NCBI GenBank assembly: GCA_003149935.1 | Contig: QAMH01000001.1 | Coordinates: forward strand, 1-51,582 | Origin: Coriobacteriia bacterium | Lineage (GTDB): Bacteria > Actinomycetota > Coriobacteriia > Coriobacteriales > QAMH01 | Direction of reading: 5' to 3' | Length of the DNA: 51,582 nt | Shown: positions 38,909 through 46,810 of the stretch, in pieces | Numbering within the stretch: position 1 is the first letter of the stretch | How the letters are laid out: each line of letters opens with the position of its first letter | Notes under the pieces: generated by a model | Told to the model about the DNA's origin: nothing | The model's input: only the letters and a program-made list of their open reading frames with translations | Databases searched by the model: none | Position numbers and translations under genes: made by a program

Positions 38909-39661
38909 ATGAGGCATTACAAGAAGGGCCGCAAGCTGGGCACCGACGCCAGCCATACCAAGGCCATGAAGAAGAACCTTGCGGTTGCGTTGTTCACCAA
39001 CGACCGCATCAAGACCACGGTCACGCGTGCCAAGGAAGTCCGCGGCACTATCGATCGCATCATCACCTGGGCCAAGAAGGGCGACCTGCACTCTCGTCGT
39101 CTGGCCATCGCCGCCCTGGGCGACAAGGAGCTCGTCCGCGAGGTCTTCGAGAAGGCCGAGCAGGGCATGTGGGCCGACCGCAACGGTGGCTATACGCGCA
39201 TCCTGAAGCTTGGTCCGCGCAAGGGCGACAATGCCCCCATGGCGATTCTCGAGCTCGTCGAAGAGGCCGTCACCCCGAAGGCCAAGGCCGATGACAAGCC
39301 TGCCAAGAGCAGCAAGAAGAAGCCTGCCGCCAAGAAGGCCGCTAAGACCGAGGACAAGAAGGACGACATCGAGGAGTTCGCCGAGGGCGAGGCCGATCGC
39401 ATCGACGCCGATGCCGAGACCGATGTCCGCGAGGACGCCGTCGAGGCCGAGAAGGCCGAGGATGAGGCTTCCATCGAAGAGGCCGTTCTCGAGGAGCAGG
39501 AGGCAGAGGTCGCAAAGGCCGAGGCCGAGAACATCGAGAAGATCAAGGAAGAGGTCGCTGAGGAGGAGAAGGAGCTTATCGACGACGTCAATCCCGTTGC
39601 CGGTGACGAGGCTGCCTTTGAGGAGACCGTCGAGGAGTCGGAGAAGCACGAGGCTGAGTAA
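38909..39661 (+). CDS. rplQ: 50S ribosomal protein L17 with a long acidic extension
   Basis: Near the tunnel exit. Residues 1-118 are a normal L17 (MRHYKKGRKLGTDASHTKAM ... GYTRILKLGPRKGDNAPMAI). About 130 more residues follow: a Lys/Ala stretch (KSSKKKPAAKKAAKTEDKK) and then a Glu/Ala/Asp-rich, probably coiled or disordered tail ending EESEKHEAE. At 250 residues it is about twice the family length. Other actinobacterial L17 proteins have tails, but shorter ones as I recall. No frame break is seen, so it is a single protein. Confidence 0.96.
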   Translation: MRHYKKGRKLGTDASHTKAMKKNLAVALFTNDRIKTTVTRAKEVRGTIDRIITWAKKGDLHSRRLAIAALGDKELVREVFEKAEQGMWADRNGGYTRILKLGPRKGDNAPMAILELVEEAVTPKAKADDKPAKSSKKKPAAKKAAKTEDKKDDIEEFAEGEADRIDADAETDVREDAVEAEKAEDEASIEEAVLEEQEAEVAKAEAENIEKIKEEVAEEEKELIDDVNPVAGDEAAFEETVEESEKHEAE

Positions 39662-39688
39662 CGGCCAGAGTGCGTATCGGGGGTAAAG

Positions 39689-40528
39689 ATGGCGCAGGCG
39701 CTTGCCTTTGGCACCTATATTCCCGGCACGAGTCCCGTCCACGCTTTGAATGCGCAGGTCAAGATTATCTTGGCCTGCGTTTTTTCTATTGCAGTCTTCT
39801 TCGTCGAGAGCTGGCTGGGACTGCTTATCGTCACGGCGTTCGTGGCGATGCTCTATATGATGGCGCATATCCCCGTCACTAAAGCGGCGCGTGGCCTCAT
39901 CCCCATCATCTTCATTCTGGTGTTCACCATCGTCGTGCATGCATTCAGTATCAGTTTGGGTTCGGCGGCGGCGCCGGGCTTGAGTCAGGCGGGCTCCTTG
40001 GGGCTTACGCAGCAGTGGGTGCTCTTTGGCAGCTTCGGCATCACGCTTGATGGCCTGGCACGTGGCCTTTTCTTCGCCCTGCGCATCGTGCTGCTCGTGC
40101 TCATCTGCTCGCTGCTCACCTTCACGTCATCGATGATGGAGCTCACCGATGCGATGCTGCGCATCTTTGGGCCCTTAAGGCGTTTTGGCGTGCCGGTCGA
40201 TGACATTGCGATGATGATATCGATTGCCCTGCGTTTTATCCCCACGACGGCGCGGGAGGCGCAGATGATTCAGCTTGCCCAGAAGGCGCGTTGCGCCAAC
40301 TTCGATGATGGCAATCTCTTCGTGCGTCTCAAGGCATGGATCCCCGTCTTCATTCCGCTCTTTGTGCGCCTCTTCAGACGTGCCGATGATCTGGCGGATG
40401 CCATGGACGCGCGCTGCTATGCGGGCGGACGCCGCACGCGCATGAATGCGACAACGCTTTCCGGGGCAGACGTCGCGACGCTCATCATCGGCATTGTTGC
40501 AATCGTCGCACTCTGCGTGTTCTTGTGA
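39689..40528 (+). CDS. ecfT: Energy-coupling factor transporter transmembrane protein EcfT
   Basis: Membrane scaffold that links ATPases to substrate-binding S components in ECF vitamin and metal importers. It has 279 residues with about five to six membrane helices (two clusters near 25-115 and one at the C-terminus). The coupling-helix motif with Ala-Arg core is seen as ADAMDARCYAGG near residue 235. The ATPase genes ecfA1/ecfA2, which usually stand between rplQ and ecfT, are missing here, so they must be elsewhere. The stop lies 11 nt before truA. Confidence 0.92.
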   Translation: MAQALAFGTYIPGTSPVHALNAQVKIILACVFSIAVFFVESWLGLLIVTAFVAMLYMMAHIPVTKAARGLIPIIFILVFTIVVHAFSISLGSAAAPGLSQAGSLGLTQQWVLFGSFGITLDGLARGLFFALRIVLLVLICSLLTFTSSMMELTDAMLRIFGPLRRFGVPVDDIAMMISIALRFIPTTAREAQMIQLAQKARCANFDDGNLFVRLKAWIPVFIPLFVRLFRRADDLADAMDARCYAGGRRTRMNATTLSGADVATLIIGIVAIVALCVFL

Positions 40529-40539
40529 GGGAGGCGGAG

Positions 40540-41316
40540 ATGTCACAGCAATCGCTCGTGCTCACCATCGCCTATGACGGCACGGCATATGCAGGGTTTG
40601 CTAAGCAGAAGGACGAGCATGTCGTCACGATTCAAGGCGAGCTCGAACGGGCGCTTGCAACCTACTTTCGGCATCCCGTCGAAACGGTGTGCGCGGGCCG
40701 CACGGATGCGGGTGTGCATGCGCTCGGACAGGTCGTGTCATGCGTGCTTGATGAAGCCGAATTCGAGGGTATCACGCCATCGCGCCTCGTCATATCGCTC
40801 AACGCGCTCACGCCCGACGACATTGCCATCAAGAACGTACGATTTGATGTGCCCACGTTTTCCGCTCGCTTTGATGCCAGGAGTCGCGAGTATCGGTATC
40901 GCATCGTGACGGGCTCGGTGCCGCCGCTGTTCTTGCGTCGCTACGCCTGGTGGCGCAAGGGCTTGCTTGATATCGAGGCCATGCGCCAGGGCGCCACCCA
41001 TCTCATCGGCGAGCATGACTTCAAGTCCTTTTGCAAGGCGGCAAGTGCCGAGGGCAAGACAACCATGCGTTGCGTGAACGAGGTGTCCATCGAGCTTGAA
41101 GAGCAGATGGGGGAGGAATGCCTCGTGATAAAGGTCATCGGTAACGCCTTCTTGCATTCGATGGTGCGCACCATCGTTGGCACGCTTGTTCAGGTGGGCG
41201 CTGGGCATCGCGATCCCGATTGGGTCGCCGAGGTTCTGGCGGCGTGCGATCGCAGCGCTGCGGGCGAAACCGCCCCCGCCTGTGGCCTCACCTTCTGGCA
41301 CGTGAACTATGGATGA
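40540..41316 (+). CDS. truA: tRNA pseudouridine(38-40) synthase TruA
   Basis: Modifies uridines in the anticodon arm. It has 258 residues. It starts SLVLTIAYDGTAYAGFAKQK, with the catalytic Asp in CAGRTDAGVHALGQV (Asp56), then RSREYRYRI and the late FLHSMVRTIVGTLV. ATG 40540 is chosen with GGGAGG 5 nt before; GTG 40525 overlaps the ecfT stop and adds five residues. The stop codon is inside a perfect 36-bp palindrome. Confidence 0.97.
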   Translation: MSQQSLVLTIAYDGTAYAGFAKQKDEHVVTIQGELERALATYFRHPVETVCAGRTDAGVHALGQVVSCVLDEAEFEGITPSRLVISLNALTPDDIAIKNVRFDVPTFSARFDARSREYRYRIVTGSVPPLFLRRYAWWRKGLLDIEAMRQGATHLIGEHDFKSFCKAASAEGKTTMRCVNEVSIELEEQMGEECLVIKVIGNAFLHSMVRTIVGTLVQVGAGHRDPDWVAEVLAACDRSAAGETAPACGLTFWHVNYG

Positions 41317-41390
41317 GACACATTGGACAGGTACATCTGTCTCATTGCAACGCAAATGAGACAGATGTACCTGTCCAATGTGTCTCATCC
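41311..41390. repeat. Perfect 36-bp inverted repeat over the truA stop codon
   Basis: 41311-41346 and 41355-41390 are exact reverse complements (GGATGAGACACATTGGACAG is the start of the left arm), with an 8-nt centre GCAACGCA. The truA stop TGA (41314-41316) is within the left arm. With no T-run it is not a classical terminator. It looks like a REP-type or other short mobile palindrome. acpP starts 56 nt after it. Confidence 0.9.
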
Positions 41391-41445
41391 CCCCGTTGCC
41401 AGAGACGTGACGTTTCGTTATGCTGCCCATGACGAAAGGAGAACC

Positions 41446-41667
41446 ATGGCTACCATTGACACCATCAGGAAGATTCTCGAGGACAACCTCTCCATTGAGC
41501 CGGAGCAGGTCGAGGAAGACACCACGCTTGATTCCATCGACATCGACTCTCTCGATCTCGTCGAGCTCATCTGCGATATCGAAGATGCCGAGGGCATCGA
41601 TTTCGGCGAGCCCGAGGGTCTCGAGACCATCGGCGATATCGTCGAGCATATCGATTCGCTCAAGTAG
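41446..41667 (+). CDS. acpP: Acyl carrier protein
   Basis: Carries growing acyl chains on 4'-phosphopantetheine. It has 73 residues, very acidic. It reads MATIDTIRKILEDNLSI and has the attachment motif DIDSLDLVEL with Ser35. AAAGGA stands 5 nt before the ATG. No fatty-acid synthesis genes adjoin it, and two small membrane proteins follow closely (3 and 9 nt), so it could also be a dedicated carrier for another pathway. Confidence 0.9.
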   Translation: MATIDTIRKILEDNLSIEPEQVEEDTTLDSIDIDSLDLVELICDIEDAEGIDFGEPEGLETIGDIVEHIDSLK

Positions 41668-41670
41668 TTT

Positions 41671-42153
41671 ATGAACAGAATCAGCGCATGGCTCTATAAG
41701 TTCATGCAGGGGCGCTATGGCTTTGACCAACTTGGTCAGGCCCTGAGCGTTGGCGTGGTCGTCATGTGGATCTTCTCGATCCTCTGTGGCGTCCTCGCCA
41801 ACATGCTGCGTCTTGTTTGGATCGCATGGCTGTCGACCATTCTCAATTGGGTCGGGCTCATCTTGCTCGTCCTCATGCTCTTTCGCATGCTGTCGCGTAA
41901 TGCGGATGCGCGCCGGCGCGAGAACGAGGCTTTCCTGCGGCGTCGCACGCGCCGTGCAGAGCGCAAGCGTGCCTCGTCCAAGGACATCTCGTCAAAAGGC
42001 AAGGGCAAGACCAAGAACAAGACAAATGCCGATGCCGGGTACAAATACCTGAGCTGCTCATTTTGCGGGCAGCAGATGCGCGTCCCGGCTGGCAAGGGCA
42101 AAATTGCCGTGAAGTGCCCGTCATGCGGCGAGAAGACCATCGTGCAAAGTTAG
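41671..42153 (+). CDS. Membrane protein with a C-terminal zinc ribbon, function unknown
   Basis: 160 residues. Two hydrophobic helices (about residues 25-45 and 50-72) are followed by a long basic stretch (ARRRENEAFLRRRTRRAERK) and a C-terminal zinc ribbon CSFCGQQMRVPAGKGKIAVK then CPSCG (two CxxC pairs). Zinc-ribbon membrane proteins of this layout are common in Firmicutes and Coriobacteriia but uncharacterised as far as I know. It begins 3 nt after acpP. Confidence 0.75.
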   Translation: MNRISAWLYKFMQGRYGFDQLGQALSVGVVVMWIFSILCGVLANMLRLVWIAWLSTILNWVGLILLVLMLFRMLSRNADARRRENEAFLRRRTRRAERKRASSKDISSKGKGKTKNKTNADAGYKYLSCSFCGQQMRVPAGKGKIAVKCPSCGEKTIVQS

Positions 42154-42162
42154 GCAAGACGT

Positions 42163-42711
42163 ATGGAGAATTACAGCGACTATCGCGAGACCCCACGGAC
42201 GGGCAGGACGCCCGGTCATTCGGGTCATGAACATGAACCGCAGCCCGTCGATCCGTCGGTCCTCACCGACGATCGCGACAACCCCGACCTTCTCACCTTC
42301 GAGAAGACCTGGGGACATCGCGTGTTGGCGGGTCTCGGTGTCGCGATGCTCGTTATTGCGATCATTCTCATCGCGTTTTGCATCGTGCAGCTCATTCGCG
42401 TCGCCGATGTGGCAGCGCTCATGCCCGATATCGGGCTTTTGGGTGCGTACTTGTATGGCACGGCTCTTGCGTGCGGCATCGCGCTCATCCCGCCTGCCGT
42501 CATTGCGATTTACGTCGCCAAGCATCCGAGCAAGGTCATGATTGCCGTTGTCATGGCAATCATCGCGCTCGCGCTCGTTGTCGCGTTCTTGGGATATGCC
42601 CTTGCAATGACGCCGCAGTACGTGGTCACGGCACTGCTCTATGCGCTAGCGCTTGCCATTCTGCCCGTTATCTACCTCGTCGCCGCCCTTAAGATTAAGC
42701 GCTCGCTCTAG
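42163..42711 (+). CDS. Four-helix membrane protein, function unknown
   Basis: 182 residues. The polar N-terminal 50 residues (MENYSDYRETPRTGRTPGHS) are followed by four hydrophobic helices at about 55-80, 90-112, 122-145 and 150-175. No catalytic motif seen. It lies 9 nt after the zinc-ribbon membrane protein, so acpP and the two membrane genes likely form one unit. Its last 66 bases overlap the end of the opposing maf gene. Confidence 0.7.
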   Translation: MENYSDYRETPRTGRTPGHSGHEHEPQPVDPSVLTDDRDNPDLLTFEKTWGHRVLAGLGVAMLVIAIILIAFCIVQLIRVADVAALMPDIGLLGAYLYGTALACGIALIPPAVIAIYVAKHPSKVMIAVVMAIIALALVVAFLGYALAMTPQYVVTALLYALALAILPVIYLVAALKIKRSL

Positions 42712-43251
42712 ACGCGCGACAGGTAACCCAACTACGTTGTCATAATCGCCCTCGATATGGTCGACGAAGGCGCCGGCCGCACCTTGTATGCCGTAGGCTC
42801 CGGCTTTATCGAGCGGCTCTCCTGTGGCGATATACGTCGTGATTTCCGCGTCGGAAAGCTCTCTGAAGCAAACGTCGGTGACCTCCGCGAAGGTTTCGCA
42901 GTTACCCTCATGCGCAAGGGCAACGCCTGTGATGACCTGGTGCGTTTTACCCGACAGCTCGCGAAGCATGCGATGGGCATCGCGTTCGTCGAGCGGTTTG
43001 CCGAAGATGCGCCCATCGAGCACGACGATGGTATCGGCACCGATGACGGTTGCGCAGGCAAGCTGCCCGGAAGCGACGGCGAGTGCCTTGGCACGCGCGT
43101 TGTGCATGGCAACGTCAATGGGTGCCATGTCCTTCGGGGCAATCTCGTCAGCATTGCTTACGACGACGCGAAACGTGCGACCCGTCCGTGCAAGCAGTTC
43201 CTTGCGCCGGGGCGATCCTGATGCCAGTATGAGTCCGGTCTCGTCGTTCAT
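42646..43251 (-). CDS. maf: Maf-like nucleotide pyrophosphatase
   Basis: Hydrolyses non-canonical or modified nucleoside triphosphates (house-cleaning). It has 201 residues. LILASGSPRRKELL at residues 7-20 is the Maf signature; VIGADTIVVLDGRIFGKP and GAYGIQGAAGAFVDHIEGDY are also typical. The last dozen residues beyond the normal end lie in the 66-bp overlap with the converging membrane gene. No clear ribosome site before the ATG. Confidence 0.92.
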   Translation of the reverse strand: MNDETGLILASGSPRRKELLARTGRTFRVVVSNADEIAPKDMAPIDVAMHNARAKALAVASGQLACATVIGADTIVVLDGRIFGKPLDERDAHRMLRELSGKTHQVITGVALAHEGNCETFAEVTDVCFRELSDAEITTYIATGEPLDKAGAYGIQGAAGAFVDHIEGDYDNVVGLPVARLERALNLKGGDEVDNGQNGKR

Positions 43252-43351
43252 GAGCTGCAGTGTAGCGCGATTTACTCATGCCCGCGACGCATGATGAAAA
43301 AATGTCACAGCCCTGCGGTAGAATCTTTGGCACCTAAAGAAAGGATGCGTT

Positions 43352-44008
43352 GTGGATACAGTACTTTTCGATATGGACGGCACCTTGCTCGACACACTCG
43401 ATGATCTGCACGTGAGCGTCAACTACGCGCTCGAGCAATCGGGTCTTCCTCTCGTCACGTTTGACGAGACGCGCGAGGCAGCCGGGTACGGCTCCATCGT
43501 GCTCATCGAGCTTCTCACCAAGCACGCTTTCGTAACGGGCTCGCCCGAGTTTCAGCGCGTCTTCGATGATTTCAACACGCACTACAAGGCGCACTGCAAT
43601 GATGCGACGCATCCGTATCCGGGCATCATGGAGCTGCTCGTCGGTCTCAAGGATCGCGGTATCAAGATGGCCATCGTGAGCAACAAGATCCAACCCGAGA
43701 CCGAGGCCCTGCGCAAGCTCTGGTTTGCAGATTACATTCCCGTTGCGGTTGGCCGCGTCGAGGGCATCGCCCCCAAGCCAGATCCTGCCATGGCTCTCAA
43801 GGCGCTCGAGCAGCTCGGCGCACAGCCGCAGGATGCATGGTTCGTAGGCGACTCCCAGCCCGACGTGCGCACGGGCAAAAACGCCAGATGCACGAGCGTT
43901 GCCTGCACCTGGGGCTTTAGGGATTTCGCTACGCTTGAGGAAGAGTATCCCGATTTCATCATCGATAGCCCGCTCGAGCTTCTCGACATCGTCGACGCAA
44001 GTCACTAG
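43352..44008 (+). CDS. HAD-family phosphatase, phosphoglycolate phosphatase-like
   Basis: 218 residues. Motif I FDMDGTLLDT at residues 6-15 (Asp nucleophile), motif II Ser in MAIVSNK, motif III Lys in APKPDPAM, motif IV GDSQPDVRTG. A helical cap domain lies between residues 15 and 85. This is the Gph/PgmB-like group; substrate not predictable. GTG start with AAAGGA upstream and a TAGAAT (43319-43324) that may be its -10. addB follows 12 nt later. Confidence 0.88.
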   Translation: MDTVLFDMDGTLLDTLDDLHVSVNYALEQSGLPLVTFDETREAAGYGSIVLIELLTKHAFVTGSPEFQRVFDDFNTHYKAHCNDATHPYPGIMELLVGLKDRGIKMAIVSNKIQPETEALRKLWFADYIPVAVGRVEGIAPKPDPAMALKALEQLGAQPQDAWFVGDSQPDVRTGKNARCTSVACTWGFRDFATLEEEYPDFIIDSPLELLDIVDASH

Positions 44009-44020
44009 AAGGTCAGCGCG

Positions 44021-46810
44021 ATGGGGGTAGTGACGGTCAGCACGCTTGATGCGCTACTTGAGGCGAGCAACGCTGCTTTGCTGCGCGCACAAGGCGCGGG
44101 TGTCGCCGCCAAGCTCATCGTGCCCTCGCATGCATGGGGGCAGCAGCGCAAGCTGCAGCTTCGCACGCTTGTTGGCACTGGTGTCGATGTCGTGACGCAT
44201 GCGCAGTTCGTGAGTCAGCTCTGGGATGTCTACGGCGACGGCTCCACCATCGTGGCACCTGCCGAGCGCAAGGTTTTACTGCGTCCGCTTATCACGCAGG
44301 TCGCCCTCTTCGACGCCTCGCCCTCTCCTGGTTTCGTCACGCAGCTTGCCGCGTTTGTCGAGGAAGCCATCTATCCGGGCCTGTGTCCGAGCACCGCGTT
44401 GTCGGGCTCGGAGTCAAAGCTCATGGAGCTCGTATCGCTCTACGAGGCAAAGCTCGAGCACGAGGGCCTTGTCGAGCTCGCCCAGGCCGAGCACGCGCTC
44501 ATGCAAGAGGGTGTCTGTCGGGGCATGCACCTGGTCTTCGAAGCCCCCGACTTGCATAGCGCACATCTGCGCCGCTTCATCGCCGGGATCGAGCCAGGTG
44601 CGTCGGTTTCCGTCATTCAGCAGCATCTCGACATCAACGCGGGGGCCTTGCCAGAAGATGACGAGCTCCTCGCCTTGCGACAGCGCCTTTTCACGGGCAA
44701 GGGTGGCGTTCGGGCGCAAGGACGCGTGCATGTGGGCGAGGCTCACGGGACGCATGTCGCAAGCGATGTGGTCACGGGTCTTGCGCGCAGCATGCACGAG
44801 GAAGACGGCATCGAGTATGCGGACATGCTCGTTTGCTGCGCCAGCGCCGCCGATGCACACCCGCGCCTGCATGATGCGTTTGCACGCGCGGACATTCCCT
44901 TTGCCACGCAGTTTGCCGTGCCCTGTGCGCGTACGGGCCTAGGGACTGCGTTCTTTGCGCTCGAGACAATCGTACAGGCGGGCGATGATGCGCCCTTCGA
45001 GCCCTTCGTCGATGTGCTGTGTAGCCCCTATGCGGGGGTACCTGCCCAAGATGCCCGCGCCTTGCAAATGCGCTGGCGCGAACAAGCCGGCTCCGTACCA
45101 TACAAGAGGATGCGCGACGTGCGCGAGGGCTTCGCTCAGGGTAATGCGAGCGCCGCCATCACGCGCGAGCGCCTCGAGCCTCTCGTGCAGCTCATCGACG
45201 CTTCGCGTGCCGAGCGCGTCAGGCTTCTCTTCGAGCACGCGCGCTCAGCGCAGCTCGATGTCGACATGCTTGTCGATGACTGTGCAGCAGCCGAGACATT
45301 GCTGGACTATCTCGAGCTCTGCGAGCACTTCATCTGCGAGCCCGATGCCGACGAGATGGCGAATCTCCCCGTCATGCTCAATCGATCATATGGCAAGCAG
45401 AGCGAGGCCCTTCGCATCGTCGATCCGGGTGCGCTCGGCCCCATTCGCGCGGGTGCCATCATCCTGTGCGATCTGGATGCATGCCATTATCCCATGGCAT
45501 CCCAGGATGGTCCGTTCGACACGCTCATGCGCAAGCTTGGCATTGAGCGCGCAGACACGCTCGCCCGTGACCAGCGCATCATGCTGCTCAACGCCATCGA
45601 ATCGTGCGAGAGCTGCTTTGCCTTTACGCGTACGACACACGATGCAGGTGGTGACGAAAGCTGCCCGAGCGCGCTGTTCGAGGAGCTCGTCGCTGCGTAC
45701 CGCAGTCCCGAAGAAGACGAGGCGGGGCTTTCCGTCCAGGCTGTCCCGCAAGCTCTCAGGCCATGGCTGCTTGCGCTGAACGAGGCCGACGTCTTCTTCG
45801 CGAGCGAGGGGTCACATGACGACGTCTCGGTTACGCGCGGTTCGCTTGCATTGGCTGCGATGAAGAAGGACTTGACGCATGATCTCAAGGACAAGCCCCT
45901 GACGTTTTCACCCACGGCCCTCGAGGATTATTATCGCTGCCCGTACCGTTGGTTTGCCTGCAGGCGCGTGGGCTATAACGGCATGGATGTCGCGTTCGAC
46001 GCGGCTGCCCAGGGCAATCTCGTCCATGCGGTCATGGAGCGTTTCTATCGCAGTCTCAAGCAGGCCGGGCATGATCGCGTGACAGAGCAGAACGTCGACG
46101 AGGCACTCGCAATTGCCGACAAGGCCTTCGACCAGCAGGTCGAAGATGACCAGTCGCGTGAGCGTCGGGGCCTCTACTTGCACACCGAGTACGACTCGTG
46201 CGCATGCGAAGAGCTGCGTCAACAGGTCTTCGACCTCGTGCGTCGTGATGCCACGTTTTTGCCGGGTTTCATTCCCACCTACTTCGAGCTTGAGCTTGGC
46301 CGCTCCTCAGAGCAGCTTCTCGAATACGCCGGCGTGCCCGTACGCGGCAAGGTTGATCGCGTCGATGTCGATGCAGAGGGAAACGCCGTCATCATCGATT
46401 ACAAGCTCAGTGGCCTTTCTGCCGGCTACGGCTTCGGCCGTGACGACGAGCTGCCGCAGCGTATCCAGACCGACATATACGCCACGCTTGTCGAGCGGCA
46501 CTTCGCGGCACTCGGCACGCCGCTTCATGTCGTTGGCTCGGTCTATCGTTCATACGCCAAGAACGCGCTGCGCGGCGTTTATGCGCGCGGCATATCGTGG
46601 GGCGACACCGAGCAGCTGCGCGAGGACTTCGACGCATTGCCTCGTGCCGGTAGCGGCGAGGAGTACGATGCGTATCTCACGCGTGTCGAGGATGTGCTCG
46701 CATCATGCGTCGAGCGTCTCCGCGCAGGTGACATTGCGCCGGCCCCGCTTTCGAGCGACGTCTGCGAGTACTGCAAGGCGGCCTCGTTTTGTCCCAAGGG
46801 AGGTGCCTGA
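44021..46810 (+). CDS. addB: AddB-type helicase-nuclease subunit
   Basis: 929 residues, partner of AddA in double-strand break processing and recombination. The N-terminal two thirds are a divergent, inactivated-helicase-like region. The C-terminal nuclease is clear: FSPTALEDYYRCPYRWFACR near 630, GNLVHAVMERFYR, then GKVDRVDVDAEGNAVIIDYK with the Asp and Lys of the PD-(D/E)XK site. The cysteine at CPYRW and the late CEYCKAASFC suggest the AddB iron-sulphur staple. It overlaps addA by one base (TGATG). The order addB then addA supports the call. Confidence 0.85.
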   Translation: MGVVTVSTLDALLEASNAALLRAQGAGVAAKLIVPSHAWGQQRKLQLRTLVGTGVDVVTHAQFVSQLWDVYGDGSTIVAPAERKVLLRPLITQVALFDASPSPGFVTQLAAFVEEAIYPGLCPSTALSGSESKLMELVSLYEAKLEHEGLVELAQAEHALMQEGVCRGMHLVFEAPDLHSAHLRRFIAGIEPGASVSVIQQHLDINAGALPEDDELLALRQRLFTGKGGVRAQGRVHVGEAHGTHVASDVVTGLARSMHEEDGIEYADMLVCCASAADAHPRLHDAFARADIPFATQFAVPCARTGLGTAFFALETIVQAGDDAPFEPFVDVLCSPYAGVPAQDARALQMRWREQAGSVPYKRMRDVREGFAQGNASAAITRERLEPLVQLIDASRAERVRLLFEHARSAQLDVDMLVDDCAAAETLLDYLELCEHFICEPDADEMANLPVMLNRSYGKQSEALRIVDPGALGPIRAGAIILCDLDACHYPMASQDGPFDTLMRKLGIERADTLARDQRIMLLNAIESCESCFAFTRTTHDAGGDESCPSALFEELVAAYRSPEEDEAGLSVQAVPQALRPWLLALNEADVFFASEGSHDDVSVTRGSLALAAMKKDLTHDLKDKPLTFSPTALEDYYRCPYRWFACRRVGYNGMDVAFDAAAQGNLVHAVMERFYRSLKQAGHDRVTEQNVDEALAIADKAFDQQVEDDQSRERRGLYLHTEYDSCACEELRQQVFDLVRRDATFLPGFIPTYFELELGRSSEQLLEYAGVPVRGKVDRVDVDAEGNAVIIDYKLSGLSAGYGFGRDDELPQRIQTDIYATLVERHFAALGTPLHVVGSVYRSYAKNALRGVYARGISWGDTEQLREDFDALPRAGSGEEYDAYLTRVEDVLASCVERLRAGDIAPAPLSSDVCEYCKAASFCPKGGA

